Source: Cyathus striatus
Lineage: Eukaryota; Basidiomycota; Agaricomycetes; Agaricales; Nidulariaceae
NCBI GenBank assembly: GCA_025738555.1
Contig: JAOVFP010000004.1
Coordinates: 4,154,001-4,218,000 of the forward strand
DNA: 64,000 nucleotides
Direction of reading: 5' to 3'
The notes under the pieces were generated by a model, which saw nothing but the letters and a program-made list of their open reading frames with translations, was not told the DNA's origin and made no database searches. Shown here in pieces: positions 21,193 through 31,065 of this stretch. Positions within the stretch are counted from its first letter, which is position 1; each line of letters starts with the position of its first letter. The position numbers and the translations under genes were made by a program.

Positions 21193-23517
21193 GATGACAT
21201 TCTTATCTTTACGGAAACCTTAGAGGAACATTGAAAAATGGTGAAATGTGTTCTTAGAAAATTAGAAGAACATGAACTATACCTTAAACTGGAAAAATGC
21301 TTCTTCGAAAAGGCTGAAGTCGAATACCTTGGACTTATTATTTCTAAGAATTCTGTATGAATGGATTCTGAAAAAGTTAAAGCAATAGTTGATTGGCCAG
21401 TTCCAAACAATAAAAGAGAGCTCCAACAATTCTTAGGATTCATCAATTTTTATCAACGATTTATCAAAGGATTTGCTAAGATCGCCAAACCACTTCATGA
21501 ACTCACGGGAAAGAATGAATGGAAATGGGAATTATCACAAACCCTTGCATTTTCTCAACTTAAGGATCAGATCATATCAGCACCAATATTAGCCATGCCA
21601 AATGATGATGGAAAATATTGAGTAGAGGCTGATTCATCAGATTTTGCAAACGGAGCCATTTTATCTCAGGAACAACCAGACGGAAAATGGAAACCAATCG
21701 CTTTCTTATCCCATGCATTAAGTCCAACGGAGCGAAATTATGAGATCTATGATAAGGAAATGCTTGCTATAATGAGAGCATTAGATACTTGGTGACAATA
21801 TCTTTTAGGAGCTAAGCAAATCTTTGAAATATGGACTGATCATAAGAACCTCCAATATTTTAGGAAGCCGCAGAAATTAAACCGACGTCAAGCAAGATGG
21901 AATACAGAATTACAAGAATTCCATTACACATTACATCATAAACCAGGCAATCAAATGACCAAAGCAGACCTATTATCACGAAGAGCAGGACACAATCAGG
22001 GAGATCAAGACAATGAAGATCTTATATTACTTAAACCAGAACATTTTAGACAGACTTACGAAGTCCATGGAGAAGATGAAGAAATCATGGAGCAAATTCG
22101 TAAATCTAGAAAAAATCGAGATAAAGAAGTAATTAAGATGCTTAATCTTAAATCTAAGGACTGGATTGAATCACAGGAAGGAATTATCACATGGAAGGAT
22201 CATGTTTACATACCTAAAAATGCCAAACTAAGGGAACGTATAATTAGACTCTGTCATGACTCAGAAATATCAGGACATCGAGGAGAATACAAAATGATGG
22301 AGCTTATCACAAGAGATTACTGGTGGCCCAGACTCATGGTGGATATAAAGAAATATGTATCCAGATGTGAAGCATGCCAAAGAACAAATATTCATAGATC
22401 CGCTCCAGTTGGAAAACTTATTCCAAATAGTATACCTGAACATCCTTGGCATACCGTATCTATAGATTTTGTGGGACCACTTCCATTATCTGAAGGTTAT
22501 GATTTTCTTATGGTAGTTGTTGATTGATTCACAAAAATGGCAGCATTCATACCATGTAACAAAGAAATCAATAGTGCAGGAGTTGCAGAAAAATATCTTC
22601 AAAACATATTTAAACATTATGGAATCCCAAAAAGAGTTATTAGTGATCGAGGATCTCAATTTGCTTCATTTTTCACTAAGGAATTGACAAAACAACTCAG
22701 AGTTCGCATGAATCTATCAACAGCTTACTGACCCCAAACCAATGGACAAACAGAAAGGGTAAATCAAGAAATAGAACAATATACGTGAATTTACGTAAAT
22801 TATGATCAAGACGATTGGGCCCAAAAAACAGATGTTTGTCAATTTAATTATAACAATACTGTTCATAGGACAACTGGATACACTTCATTTTATTTAATGT
22901 ACAGATATCATCCATATACAGGCATTAAACCATCAGGTAAAACAAGAGCCATAGGAGTTGAAGAATTTGTCAAAACAATGGAAAAGGCAAGAGAAAATGC
23001 AAAGGCAGCCTTATCTTTGGCAAACGAAACAATGGGATGCTATTATGATAAACATCGTAAAGAAGCACCTGAATATCAAATCGGTGATAAGGTTTACCTA
23101 GAAGGAATTAATATTAAATCTGATCGACCAGTTTCAAAATTAGATGATAAACGTTACAGACCCTTTAAAATTATCGAAAAGGTAGCACCATCTGTCTATA
23201 AACTTGAATTACCAAAATCATGGAATAGAAAGAATCCAACCTTTAATGTGGAATTATTATCTAAATTCATACTGGCTAAATATCCATCACAACAAAAACC
23301 TAAACCTCCACCCACTATTCTGGTTGAAGATCAAGAACAATATGAAGTAGAGGCTATTTTAGCATGGAAAAAGAACCGAAAACGTGTTCTATATAAAATT
23401 AAATGGAAGGGTTACTCAATGGAAGACTGTACTTGGGAACCGATCAACGCATTAACAAGAGCCAAGAGTTTACTCAATAAATTTCATCGGGAACATCCGG
23501 AAGCTCTAAATATATAA
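21193..23517 (+). pseudogene. Element A pol, part 4 (RT end, RNase H, integrase, chromodomain)
   Basis: Picks up at the DD of the YMDD motif and runs to the chromodomain (KIKWKGYSMEDCTWEP) and stop at 23515-23517. RNase H (DSSDFANGAIL), zinc-binding (CEACQRTNIH) and integrase core (SDRGSQF, NGQTERVNQEIEQY) motifs are present. TGA codons at 21232, 21358, 21619, 21793, 22525, 22729 and 22786 all replace arginine or arginine/glutamine positions of the relatives. Confidence 0.92.
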
Positions 23518-23562
23518 ATATACGATGTTCCTTTATTAAATTCATTATTCCAAACTACTATC

Positions 23563-23700
23563 ATGTTCTCAGATGAAGTAATTCTCATTCTTTACTGCCT
23601 CGTCATCCTCTCCTCCTGCCTTGCTGTTTTCCTTATCAGCAAATACCTCCCAATCCTCCTTCTTTTTATCTGCGATTATTACTACCCCCGACGATCATGA
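23563..23700 (+). CDS. Element A small membrane ORF, env position
   Basis: 45 residues, ATG to TGA, intact. Mostly hydrophobic (EVILILYCLVILSSCLAVFL) with a second hydrophobic patch and a basic end. Same location and type as the 50-residue ORFs of B and C, but sequence identity is low. The same GTCGTG/CACGAC hairpin (23705-23720) follows. Confidence 0.45.
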   Translation: MFSDEVILILYCLVILSSCLAVFLISKYLPILLLFICDYYYPRRS

Positions 23701-23720
23701 AAATGTCGTGAGGACACGAC

Positions 23721-23738
23721 CTTTAAAGGGGGGGGTAA
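23721..23738 (+). promoter_or_regulatory. Element A polypurine tract
   Basis: CTTTAAAGGGGGGGGTAA just before the TGTTAGG of the 3' LTR. Confidence 0.8.
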
Positions 23739-24458
23739 TGTTAGGATTTCACATCTTATCTTATCTAATCCATATAACTTATCTTATCACAGTCACCTGA
23801 CATATATCACATGACATACAATGCAGACACCATGTGTTAGATATTCAGGGTTGCACAGCTTCTTTGACAGCTGTCACTTGTCGCCTGTCATACTTGACAG
23901 TTCTGTGATTGACAGATATGTGATTGACAGATTGACAGCTGTCAGTTACCTTAGTTACATGGACCTTGGTTGGGACTTTGGTAGACACCCTCAGTATATA
24001 TAAACACTCTGTAACTTGGTAGTAGTCAACAAGTTTCCTCCCCATCTTGTGTCTGTGTTAGTGTTTGTGTCTGAGTTATTTGCTCCCTTATCACCTTCCT
24101 TGCTCACTATTATCCTTTATTCTCTCCATCTACCCCTCTTTATTCTTGTTACTTCTGACACCATGCATATCAACATGCATCATTCATCAAGACTATGGGC
24201 ACAGTCCACAGTTTGGCCATGCTTATTACATATGTAGTACATGAGTTTGCACAGTAGAAGCACAGTAAACATGTGTTATAGTGTAGGTTAGATTACATGC
24301 AGTTTCCTCATGGACTTTCATTATAAATACAGTCATTTTAGTTAAACATTCCTTATTCTTGTGCTAGTTTATTCCAGACAAGCAATAAGATTCACTTTTC
24401 TTTCTTTATTCTTCGTGTTTGAGTTCGACTTCGAGTTTTTGCTCATCTGTCACTAACA
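23739..24458 (+). repeat. Element A 3' LTR, interrupted by a solo LTR
   Basis: 720 bp. Subtracting the 326-bp solo LTR and one CCATG duplication returns 389 bp, the same as the 5' LTR. Confidence 0.95.
23835..24160 (+). mobile_element. Solo LTR inside the element A 3' LTR
   Basis: 326 bp, TGTTAGATATTC to CTTCTGACA, with the 5-bp duplication CCATG on both sides. Contains several TTGACAG/CAGCTGTC words and a TATATATAA box near 23995. Related to the inverted copy at 26169-26452. No internal coding region remains, which implies LTR-LTR recombination. Confidence 0.9.
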
Positions 24459-24842
24459 TTGAAGACCCATAACCTGCAGGTACCCATAGGTAGTATATTG
24501 AATAAAAATGAGGACCATAATATTTCTGCAAGTGTAGTACCTTTTGAGTAAGCATATACTGTGTACTAATATAAATTGTGTTTGTGCTTACAGCTAAACC
24601 TGGGTTTTGTATTTTGTTTGGCTCGTGGGGTTGAACTGAGATGCTGTACCTATATGTATTTTACTTCAACTATGATTTCCCTCACCAGTTCATTCTGGAT
24701 TCTTATGAAAATTTAGCCAGTTATAGTCTGTGCTGACATGTGTAAAATGTGATCTTGAACATATTTTTAAACATCCTAGTTCCTTCACTACAACTAATGC
24801 ATTCTCCTTTCTCCTCAATTTAGACTGTACATAGAATGTATC

Positions 24843-25795
24843 ATTACTCAACTGTTTCTGGTCGGTTCATTTCGTTACTTGGTGTATTGGTAGTACTCTC
24901 TTCAATGTTTAAATCAATACATTAAACATATAATTTTGCCTACTCGTTCTAGCACAATGGATTTCTCTTTCCTTTCTTCCCTTATTTTTATATATTTTAT
25001 CATTACTCTATCATTTCTGGTCATTTCATTTCGTTAATTGGTATATAGGTAGTACTCTCTTCAACATTTAAAACAATACATTAAACATATAATTTGGCCT
25101 ATTTGTTCTAGTGCAATGGATTTCTCTTTCCTTTCTTCCCCCATTTTTATATATTTTATCATTACTCTATCATTTCTGGTTGTTTCGTTTCATTAATTAG
25201 TATATAGGTAATAATCTCTTTGATGTTTAAAACAATACATTAAATGTGAAATTTTGCCCATTCATTCTAACCCAATAATTTTATTTTTCCTTTCTTCCCC
25301 CATTTCTATATATTTTATCATTACTCTACAATTTCTGATTGGTTCATTTTGTTAATTGGTATATAGGTAGTACTCTCTTCGACGTTTGAAATGATACATT
25401 AAATGTAAAATATTGCCTATTCATTTTAATGCAATGATTTTCTCTTTCCTTTCTTCTCCCATTTCTATAGACTTTATCATTACTCTACCATTTCCAGTCT
25501 GTTCATTCTGTTCTTTGGAATATTTGTACCAATCAGTTCTATGTATAACACAATGTGTAAATGTAAAATTTTGCTCTTTTATTCTAATGCAATAAGTTCT
25601 TTTTCTTTCTTCCCTCATCTTTATATAATTAATCATTTCACTACCATTTTGGGTCTGTTTGTTTTGTATCTTGGTGCATTAATAGCCTCCTATTTAACAT
25701 TTAAAACGATCTATTAAACATAAAATACAATGCTCTCATTCTAACAATATACTGCTTCTTTCCATTCTTCTTCATTAAAATATCTTTAATTTGCT
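24843..25795. repeat. Tandem array, six units of about 159 bp
   Basis: Units start near 24843, 25002, 25161, 25320, 25479 and 25635 (spacings 159, 159, 159, 159, 156). Each opens ATTACTCTA or similar and contains TAGTACTCTCTTC, ACATTAAA and TTTCCTTTCTTC blocks. Outer units are more diverged than the middle ones. AT-rich and non-coding, internal to hAT-2. Confidence 0.9.
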
Positions 25796-25946
25796 TCATG
25801 ATGCATAAAAAACCCATGGGTAACCCACAACCCACCATACCCATCATAACCCATACCTGTACACATGGGTATGGGTTTTGGCAGGTATGGGTACGGGTAG
25901 CTGCTCAGATACCCATGGGTTACCCATGACATTGCCTAGAAGAAGT

Positions 25947-26163
25947 CTGTAAACTTGTATAGTGAAATAAATTCTAATCATCCAGAAGCATATGTAGATA
26001 CAACTCTCATGAAAGCATGAAATGGAGGTTCATTTAATATGGCAGTATGGGCATGTGTAACACTGCAAGACAGTATGCATCTACTTACACCATAGGTATG
26101 TTGCAGCTCACAAGATTTGTAGATGATATTGCAATCCAGGGTAAAGTTGACTTGAAGAGGCAG
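25947..26163. other. Unassigned AT-rich spacer
   Basis: Between hAT-2 and the solo LTR. Nothing recognised. Confidence 0.5.
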
Positions 26164-26168
26164 ATATG

Positions 26169-26452
26169 TGTCAGAAGTAACAAATAGAAAAGGGGGTGGT
26201 TGAGAGCAAAGAGGATGATAAGAGAGCAATGACTCAGACACAAACACAGACACAGACACAAAATGGGGAGGAAACTTGTTGACAACTACCAAGTTACAGT
26301 GTTTATATACTGAGTGTGTCTACCAAAGTCCAACCAAGGTCCTATAACTAAGGTAACTGACAGCTGTCAATCTGTCAATCACAGAACTGTCAAGTGTGAC
26401 AGGTGATAAGTGACAGCTGTCAAAGAAGCTGTGCAACCCAGAATATCTAACA
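26169..26452 (-). mobile_element. Solo LTR, same family, minus strand
   Basis: 284 bp. On the minus strand it starts TGTTAGATATTC and ends CTTCTGACA. Target duplication ATATG at 26164-26168 and 26453-26457. Shorter than the copy at 23835 through internal deletions. Confidence 0.9.
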
Positions 26453-26672
26453 ATATGAACAGAATAAAAGCTCAGTAGTATCTTAAGAGCTCATAACTTT
26501 ACTTTTAAGTAACTTGTACACTTGTAGTAGCAGGAGTGGTGTATCAACAGTAAGCTTTGATGTGGAACTGCAACTGCTGGCAAGTTGCAAATAGTGATTA
26601 ACATATCTGAAGGTATCCCTGAAGCACCTTCAAAAACAGTTATATAGAGCAAGGGGTGTTCAGTACTATGAT

Positions 26673-28119
26673 TAGTGATGTGAAAGTCTGGTTCAGTCCA
26701 GTTCGGCAGCATTTTTTTAGAACCTAGGACTGAACCTTAGGTTCAGTTCAGCCAAATTTCTGAACTTTGAACTGGACTTATGGTTCAGGTCCAGATAGGT
26801 TCAGAGCAGGTTCAGAGCAGGTTCAAACTCTGAACTGGACTCTTCAACAAATTTTATTTTTTGGCAATAATCTTGTGTTAATCAACACAACAGTGTTAAG
26901 ATGTATCGTAAATATAATAATAGAATATAATGGACATTGTGCATATGATAGATCACTTCCAGAAGCAGGATGTTTCATCTTCGAATTGGAAGTGGAATGG
27001 GATGAGTTGGCGACAGATGATGAAGCCAAATGAGATGAATCAGCCATGGATGGAACAGAACGAGTTGAGTTGGCTGCAGATGGAGCAGAACAAGATGAGC
27101 TAGCCACTGATGGAGTGGGATGAAATGCAGTTAAAGTCAACCTGGGGGGGACAGTTGACTTTGTTGACTCTGCAGCATCATGGTCCTAGACTCACTGAGA
27201 CAGCTTTGAGGGACAAGTAGAGTGATGAACACTGGTCAAAGGGAGAGGGGTATTGTTGTCCTTGTCATTATACCAAGTAATCACTGAAGCATCCTTTAAT
27301 GAGCCATCAATGTGTACAGTGCATGCAGCATCAGAGACTTCAGAGCCAGCCATAATATTTTCTGTAAAAGTAATACATTAGTTCACAAGAACGATCAAAA
27401 GAAAGTAAAAGTACTTAACCAATAATAATCACAGGTTTTTATTGCAGAGAAGGTTTTAATAGAAAGCTTACTGACTTCAGTGCATTCAACTGCAGCAATT
27501 TATATTGTGCATGAAAATCAACATGCTATAAAGTAATTCATGGTTTGCCGAGTGCAGAGGTCAAAGGGGAGTCAGAGGAACAAGGTAGTTGACAGAGTCT
27601 TGATTATGAGGTCAGCCCAGTGTGTTACAGTAAGCCATGTGATGCCGAGAGGGGAGTGCGATGCAAGTTTAGTAATGAGTTGATCATAATGTTCATACTT
27701 GAAAACCGAGTGGGATCATGAGCAGCTAGAAAGAAATTGAGAGTCAGGAGTCAGAGGGATCAATACTAGGACTCGGTACACAGTGCAGCAGTGATCATAA
27801 TGATTATACTTGAAAGCTGTGCAGTTAGATCATGCTTACTAATAATTAACATTGTTATGTATCCCCTGAGGTCCTCCCTTGCTGAAAATTCTATAGCTCA
27901 TGCTCATCTAAATTCCACAAAATATCAAGAGTTTACAAATGGGTTTGAACCTGTTCAAACCCATTCGAACAGGTTCACAAATTTTTGCTATCTAGAGAAC
28001 TGAGAACCGGACTTAAGGTCTGGTTCACGTCACATGCCTGAACTTTGGACTGAACTCATGTTCAGTTCTCTAGAGTCCGAGTTCGAACCCCAGTTCAGAA
28101 CTGAACTTTCACATCACTA
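26673..28119. mobile_element. hAT-like non-autonomous transposon hAT-3
   Basis: 1,447 bp with inverted termini TAGTGATGTGAAAG/CTTTCACATCACTA and the 8-bp duplication ACTATGAT at 26665-26672 and 28120-28127. Both ends carry many GGTTCAG/CTGAAC words, like hAT-1. A weak repetitive stretch near 27030-27120 (GATGGA/GAGCAGAAC repeats) gives only short ORFs. No transposase. Confidence 0.9.
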
Positions 28120-28127
28120 ACTATGAT

Positions 28128-28753
28128 GAATGTTGGAGTATCAGCATCTCATGGATTGATTATGATCACACATACACATAATCTACAACTCACAGCTGCT
28201 CTTTCATCCTGGAAAGTGCCAGAATGAAACATTACATTGTGGAATGTCAAGAATACAGGACTCAACTGTTTTTAAGAATGTCACAGTCAGAGGGGCAGTG
28301 CCAAATAGATTGATGACTGTCACCTGAAAACACTAATCAGTGTTTTACTCCCAACCTCCATTACAGCGAACTGCTACCAAATTCAGCAGTTTGTAGTAGC
28401 AGAAAAAGAATCAAGAACTTCCTATCAGTTTCACTAATGGATCACAAGCACCTTACACAGTATACCAAGAAGTCTTCTCAAAAGTCCATGGCACAGACAA
28501 TGAATAATCAATCAAGTAGAAGTGCCCCAGTGAAGTGTCTTGGCTACTGGAGATAACCAGAATCCCAAAATTTGGGTGGTTATGATGGAGTCATTGCAGG
28601 AGATAATGCAGAACATGTTCTCAAGATCTTGGCTACAGTGTGAACATGATTGAAGGGCTCTTGGTGACAAAACATCTTCCCTGATGTAAAGGTGTGTCTG
28701 TATGCACTATGCAATGAGTATTTTCTTGGAATAGTAGAAATAAACCTGTAAAT
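28128..28753. other. Unassigned sequence between hAT-3 and element D
   Basis: About 0.6 kb of moderately AT-rich DNA, no ORF of note and no repeat boundary recognised. Confidence 0.5.
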
Positions 28754-28758
28754 GGGGT

Positions 28759-29523
28759 TGTTATATCCGTGTCCGGATACATCGTGCAGACGTTCCCACG
28801 TGACCTTCCAACATACCCGGTCCGTTCTCGGAACGTACCCGCTTCGGGTTTACTATTCCCGACGTTCCCGCCCGGGAACGTACCCGGAACCCGTCGGGTT
28901 TTCTATCGGGTATCCCGGATACGTACTTTCTCTTATGACGGCCTCACCGCGTCATCATTCTATTACTCCTCCCTTCCATTCCTACTTATACGTTTCATTA
29001 TGGCCTTTGTAGATTAGTTCCTTATTCTTCATTCTGAGCGCGTCATTTGCGCCCTACTCCGCTTTGCCAAGACTTCATTTCCTACTTACTCCTTTGACTT
29101 GTCCTTTGTATAATACTTCTACATTCGTATCTACAGGTTCCTACTTAGTATAAGTAGTCTTCCAGATGTAATAGGTAGTCTTTAGTATTCGTATCAACTC
29201 TGTACACTTTCTTCCTACTCTAAGTTCCGAAACCCGCTCCGGGTTTTCCTTCGGGTTTCTCTCCCGCTACCTAGTGTAGTGGCGAAGCCTTCTCTTATAC
29301 TCTAGAACGTCTTCCTTTGTTACATATCATCTTACTCGAAATACGAACCATTCCCTGGGGATATCCAGGCGGCGCAGCACACAAGCTGAAGCCACGGTTC
29401 TTTCCGCACTCCCGCTCTACGTTTCCGCACCCGTACTCACTTCGGGTTTCCGTTATAGTTCTCCCACACCCTCCGGGTGTCTTCGCAACCACTTCTAAGC
29501 AGGAAGAGAATCGGTACGTAACA
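28759..29523 (+). repeat. Element D 5' LTR
   Basis: 765 bp. A TATAAG box at 29149 is 35 bp upstream of AGTATTCGTAT (29184-29194), the predicted transcript start. Confidence 0.93.
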
Positions 29524-29525
29524 GT

Positions 29526-29536
29526 ATACGAATACT
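29526..29536 (+). promoter_or_regulatory. Element D primer-binding site (self-priming type)
   Basis: ATACGAATACT, two bases after the LTR, is the exact complement of AGTATTCGTAT at the predicted R start. The same geometry as A, B and C in an unrelated sequence. Confidence 0.75.
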
Positions 29537-29560
29537 GATACCTTGGATATCTCTTCTATC

Positions 29561-31065
29561 ATGGCTCCAACTGGGACTTCGGTTACTCGCACAGCGCATA
29601 CCGCTAGTCATACCAATGCTGTGGGTGCTCGTGCCACCCGTGCAGCTACGAGGCAACAGCCTCCACGGAGTACTTCAGGTTCTCTACCTTCTACACCGTC
29701 TCGGGTTACACCCAGCCCAGCACCACCTCCTAGTGCTACTTTCCTGGGTCCACCCTCGACTTCCGCTCAGCTACTTTCTGTTCCTGCAGCCGGGAACCTC
29801 GGATCCGCTCAGGCTCCTCCGGATGGTACTCCACCGCCATACGGTACAGTCGCAGCAGACCGGGACACTCCCGAGGGTCACGGCTCTGATGGTGGTACCA
29901 TTGGACCGCCACCTCCACCTCCTTCTCAGCCCAATCCTCCGTCTCCACCATCCTCAGACTCAGGGGATGATGGTGATGAGGATGATGTCGACAATCCCAG
30001 GCGCACACCTCTTGCGCGCCACTCCCGGGAAGACCGGCTTGCCAGCTCTTTTGAGAGTTGCGGAATCCGCCCGGGGTACATCGGGAACACGTCGGGAACG
30101 CAACGTTCAAAAGCCAGATACTTTTGATGGTTCCAGTGCTGAGAAGTTGGAGCAGTTCATTACTCAATGCCAAATCTACTTCCGGAATAATCCTTCCCAA
30201 TACTCGGATGGACACTCCCAAGTCAACTTCGCTCTCGCATATCTTCGGGATACCGCGCTTCAGCTCGTTATGCCGACCCTCTCCAATCCCTATGCTGATG
30301 ATGAGTTCCTTCACTCTTGGGAGGTTTTCGTCGTCATGCTAGAGGATAACCGGGTTAGCGAACCCGGAAGGGGATGCCGAGAATGATCTGGATGTCCTCG
30401 TTATGAAGGATTCACAGAAACTGTCCAAGTATCTTGTACAGTTCAACAGGCTTGCACAGCGCACCGACTGGGATGATAAGTCCTTATGCCACCGACTCTA
30501 TTCCGGGTTTCCGGGTCGCATTAAGGATGAGATCTCTCATGTTGGGAAACCTACCACAAAGCGCGGGATGATTAAGCTAGCTCAAGGGATCGATAGTCGG
30601 TACTGGGAACGCCAGTCCGAGCGTACACGGGAATCCCACCAGCCTCGGGGTCCGCGTGTTCCGGATAGCTCTGTTAGAGCTACTACAAACCGCCCCGCAG
30701 TCACCCCGGCGCCTTCCCGCCTCGTTTCGGGTCAATATGCGCCACGTCCGAGTTATCCCCACCGTGCTGGTAGTCACCCACCTCGTTCCTCGCAGCCTCC
30801 CCAACAGCGGAGGCCGGAATTGAATGACAAGGTTGGTCGAGATGGCAAACTTTTGCCACAAGAACGTCAGCGTCGCATGGACAACAATCTATGCTTGTTC
30901 TGCGGTAATCCGGGGCATCGCGCCAAAGAATGTCCCCGCTCTGCCTCTTCCGCGGCTAGAGCCCGGGCATCCGGAATATCCGCCGGCTCCTACGTCGGCT
31001 TCTGCGGGTCCCTCGACCCGCAGGTCCGCGCCTCTTTCCAACCCGGCTTCGGGTTCGAAAAATAG
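29561..31065 (+). pseudogene. Element D gag, frameshifted
   Basis: Three frames must be joined. The N-terminal Ala/Pro/Ser-rich part starts at ATG 29561 (an earlier in-frame ATG is at 29543). The capsid-like core follows (KPDTFDGSSAEKLEQFITQ near 30105), then a segment from 30403 to the CCHC knuckle CLFCGNPGHRAKEC near 30890. Frame changes fall near 30060 and 30380. Confidence 0.85.

Larger units (their letters stand above)
2206..24458 (+). mobile_element. Ty3/gypsy chromovirus A, full length, four nested insertions
   Basis: The element is bounded by LTRs starting TGTTAGGATTTC and ending CTAACA, with the 5-bp duplication TTGAA at 2201-2205 and 24459-24463. It contains ORF1, gag, pol (protease, RT, RNase H, integrase, chromodomain) and a small membrane ORF. 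Insertions at 4887, 6522, 14357 and 23835 each carry their own duplications. Removing them gives about 6.95 kb and two LTRs of 389 bp each. The two LTRs differ at roughly ten positions, mostly transitions, which makes A older than the inserted B and C. At least 17 in-frame TGA codons disable it. Confidence 0.95.
2124..25938. mobile_element. hAT-like DNA transposon hAT-2, split by gypsy element A
   Basis: The 8-bp duplication GAAGAAGT at 2116-2123 and 25939-25946 flanks inverted termini: TAGGCAATG at the left, and CATTGCCTA at the right. Subterminal DNA on both sides is packed with ACCCATACC/GGGTATGGG words. An 8-bp duplication with short TA-starting inverted repeats is the signature of the hAT superfamily. 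Removing the embedded retrotransposon (2206-24458 plus one 5-bp duplication) leaves about 1.56 kb with no transposase ORF, so it is non-autonomous. It holds a six-copy 159-bp tandem array at 24843-25795. Confidence 0.85.

Noticed and set aside
3382..23517. TGA might be read as arginine (recoded genetic code) in the elements
   Set aside because: Host genes here end in TGA (BUR6, AzgA transporter), and B or C keeps arginine codons where A has TGA. Mutation is simpler.
24843..25795. CRISPR-like array
   Set aside because: 159-bp direct repeats without unique spacers in a eukaryote; an ordinary tandem repeat.
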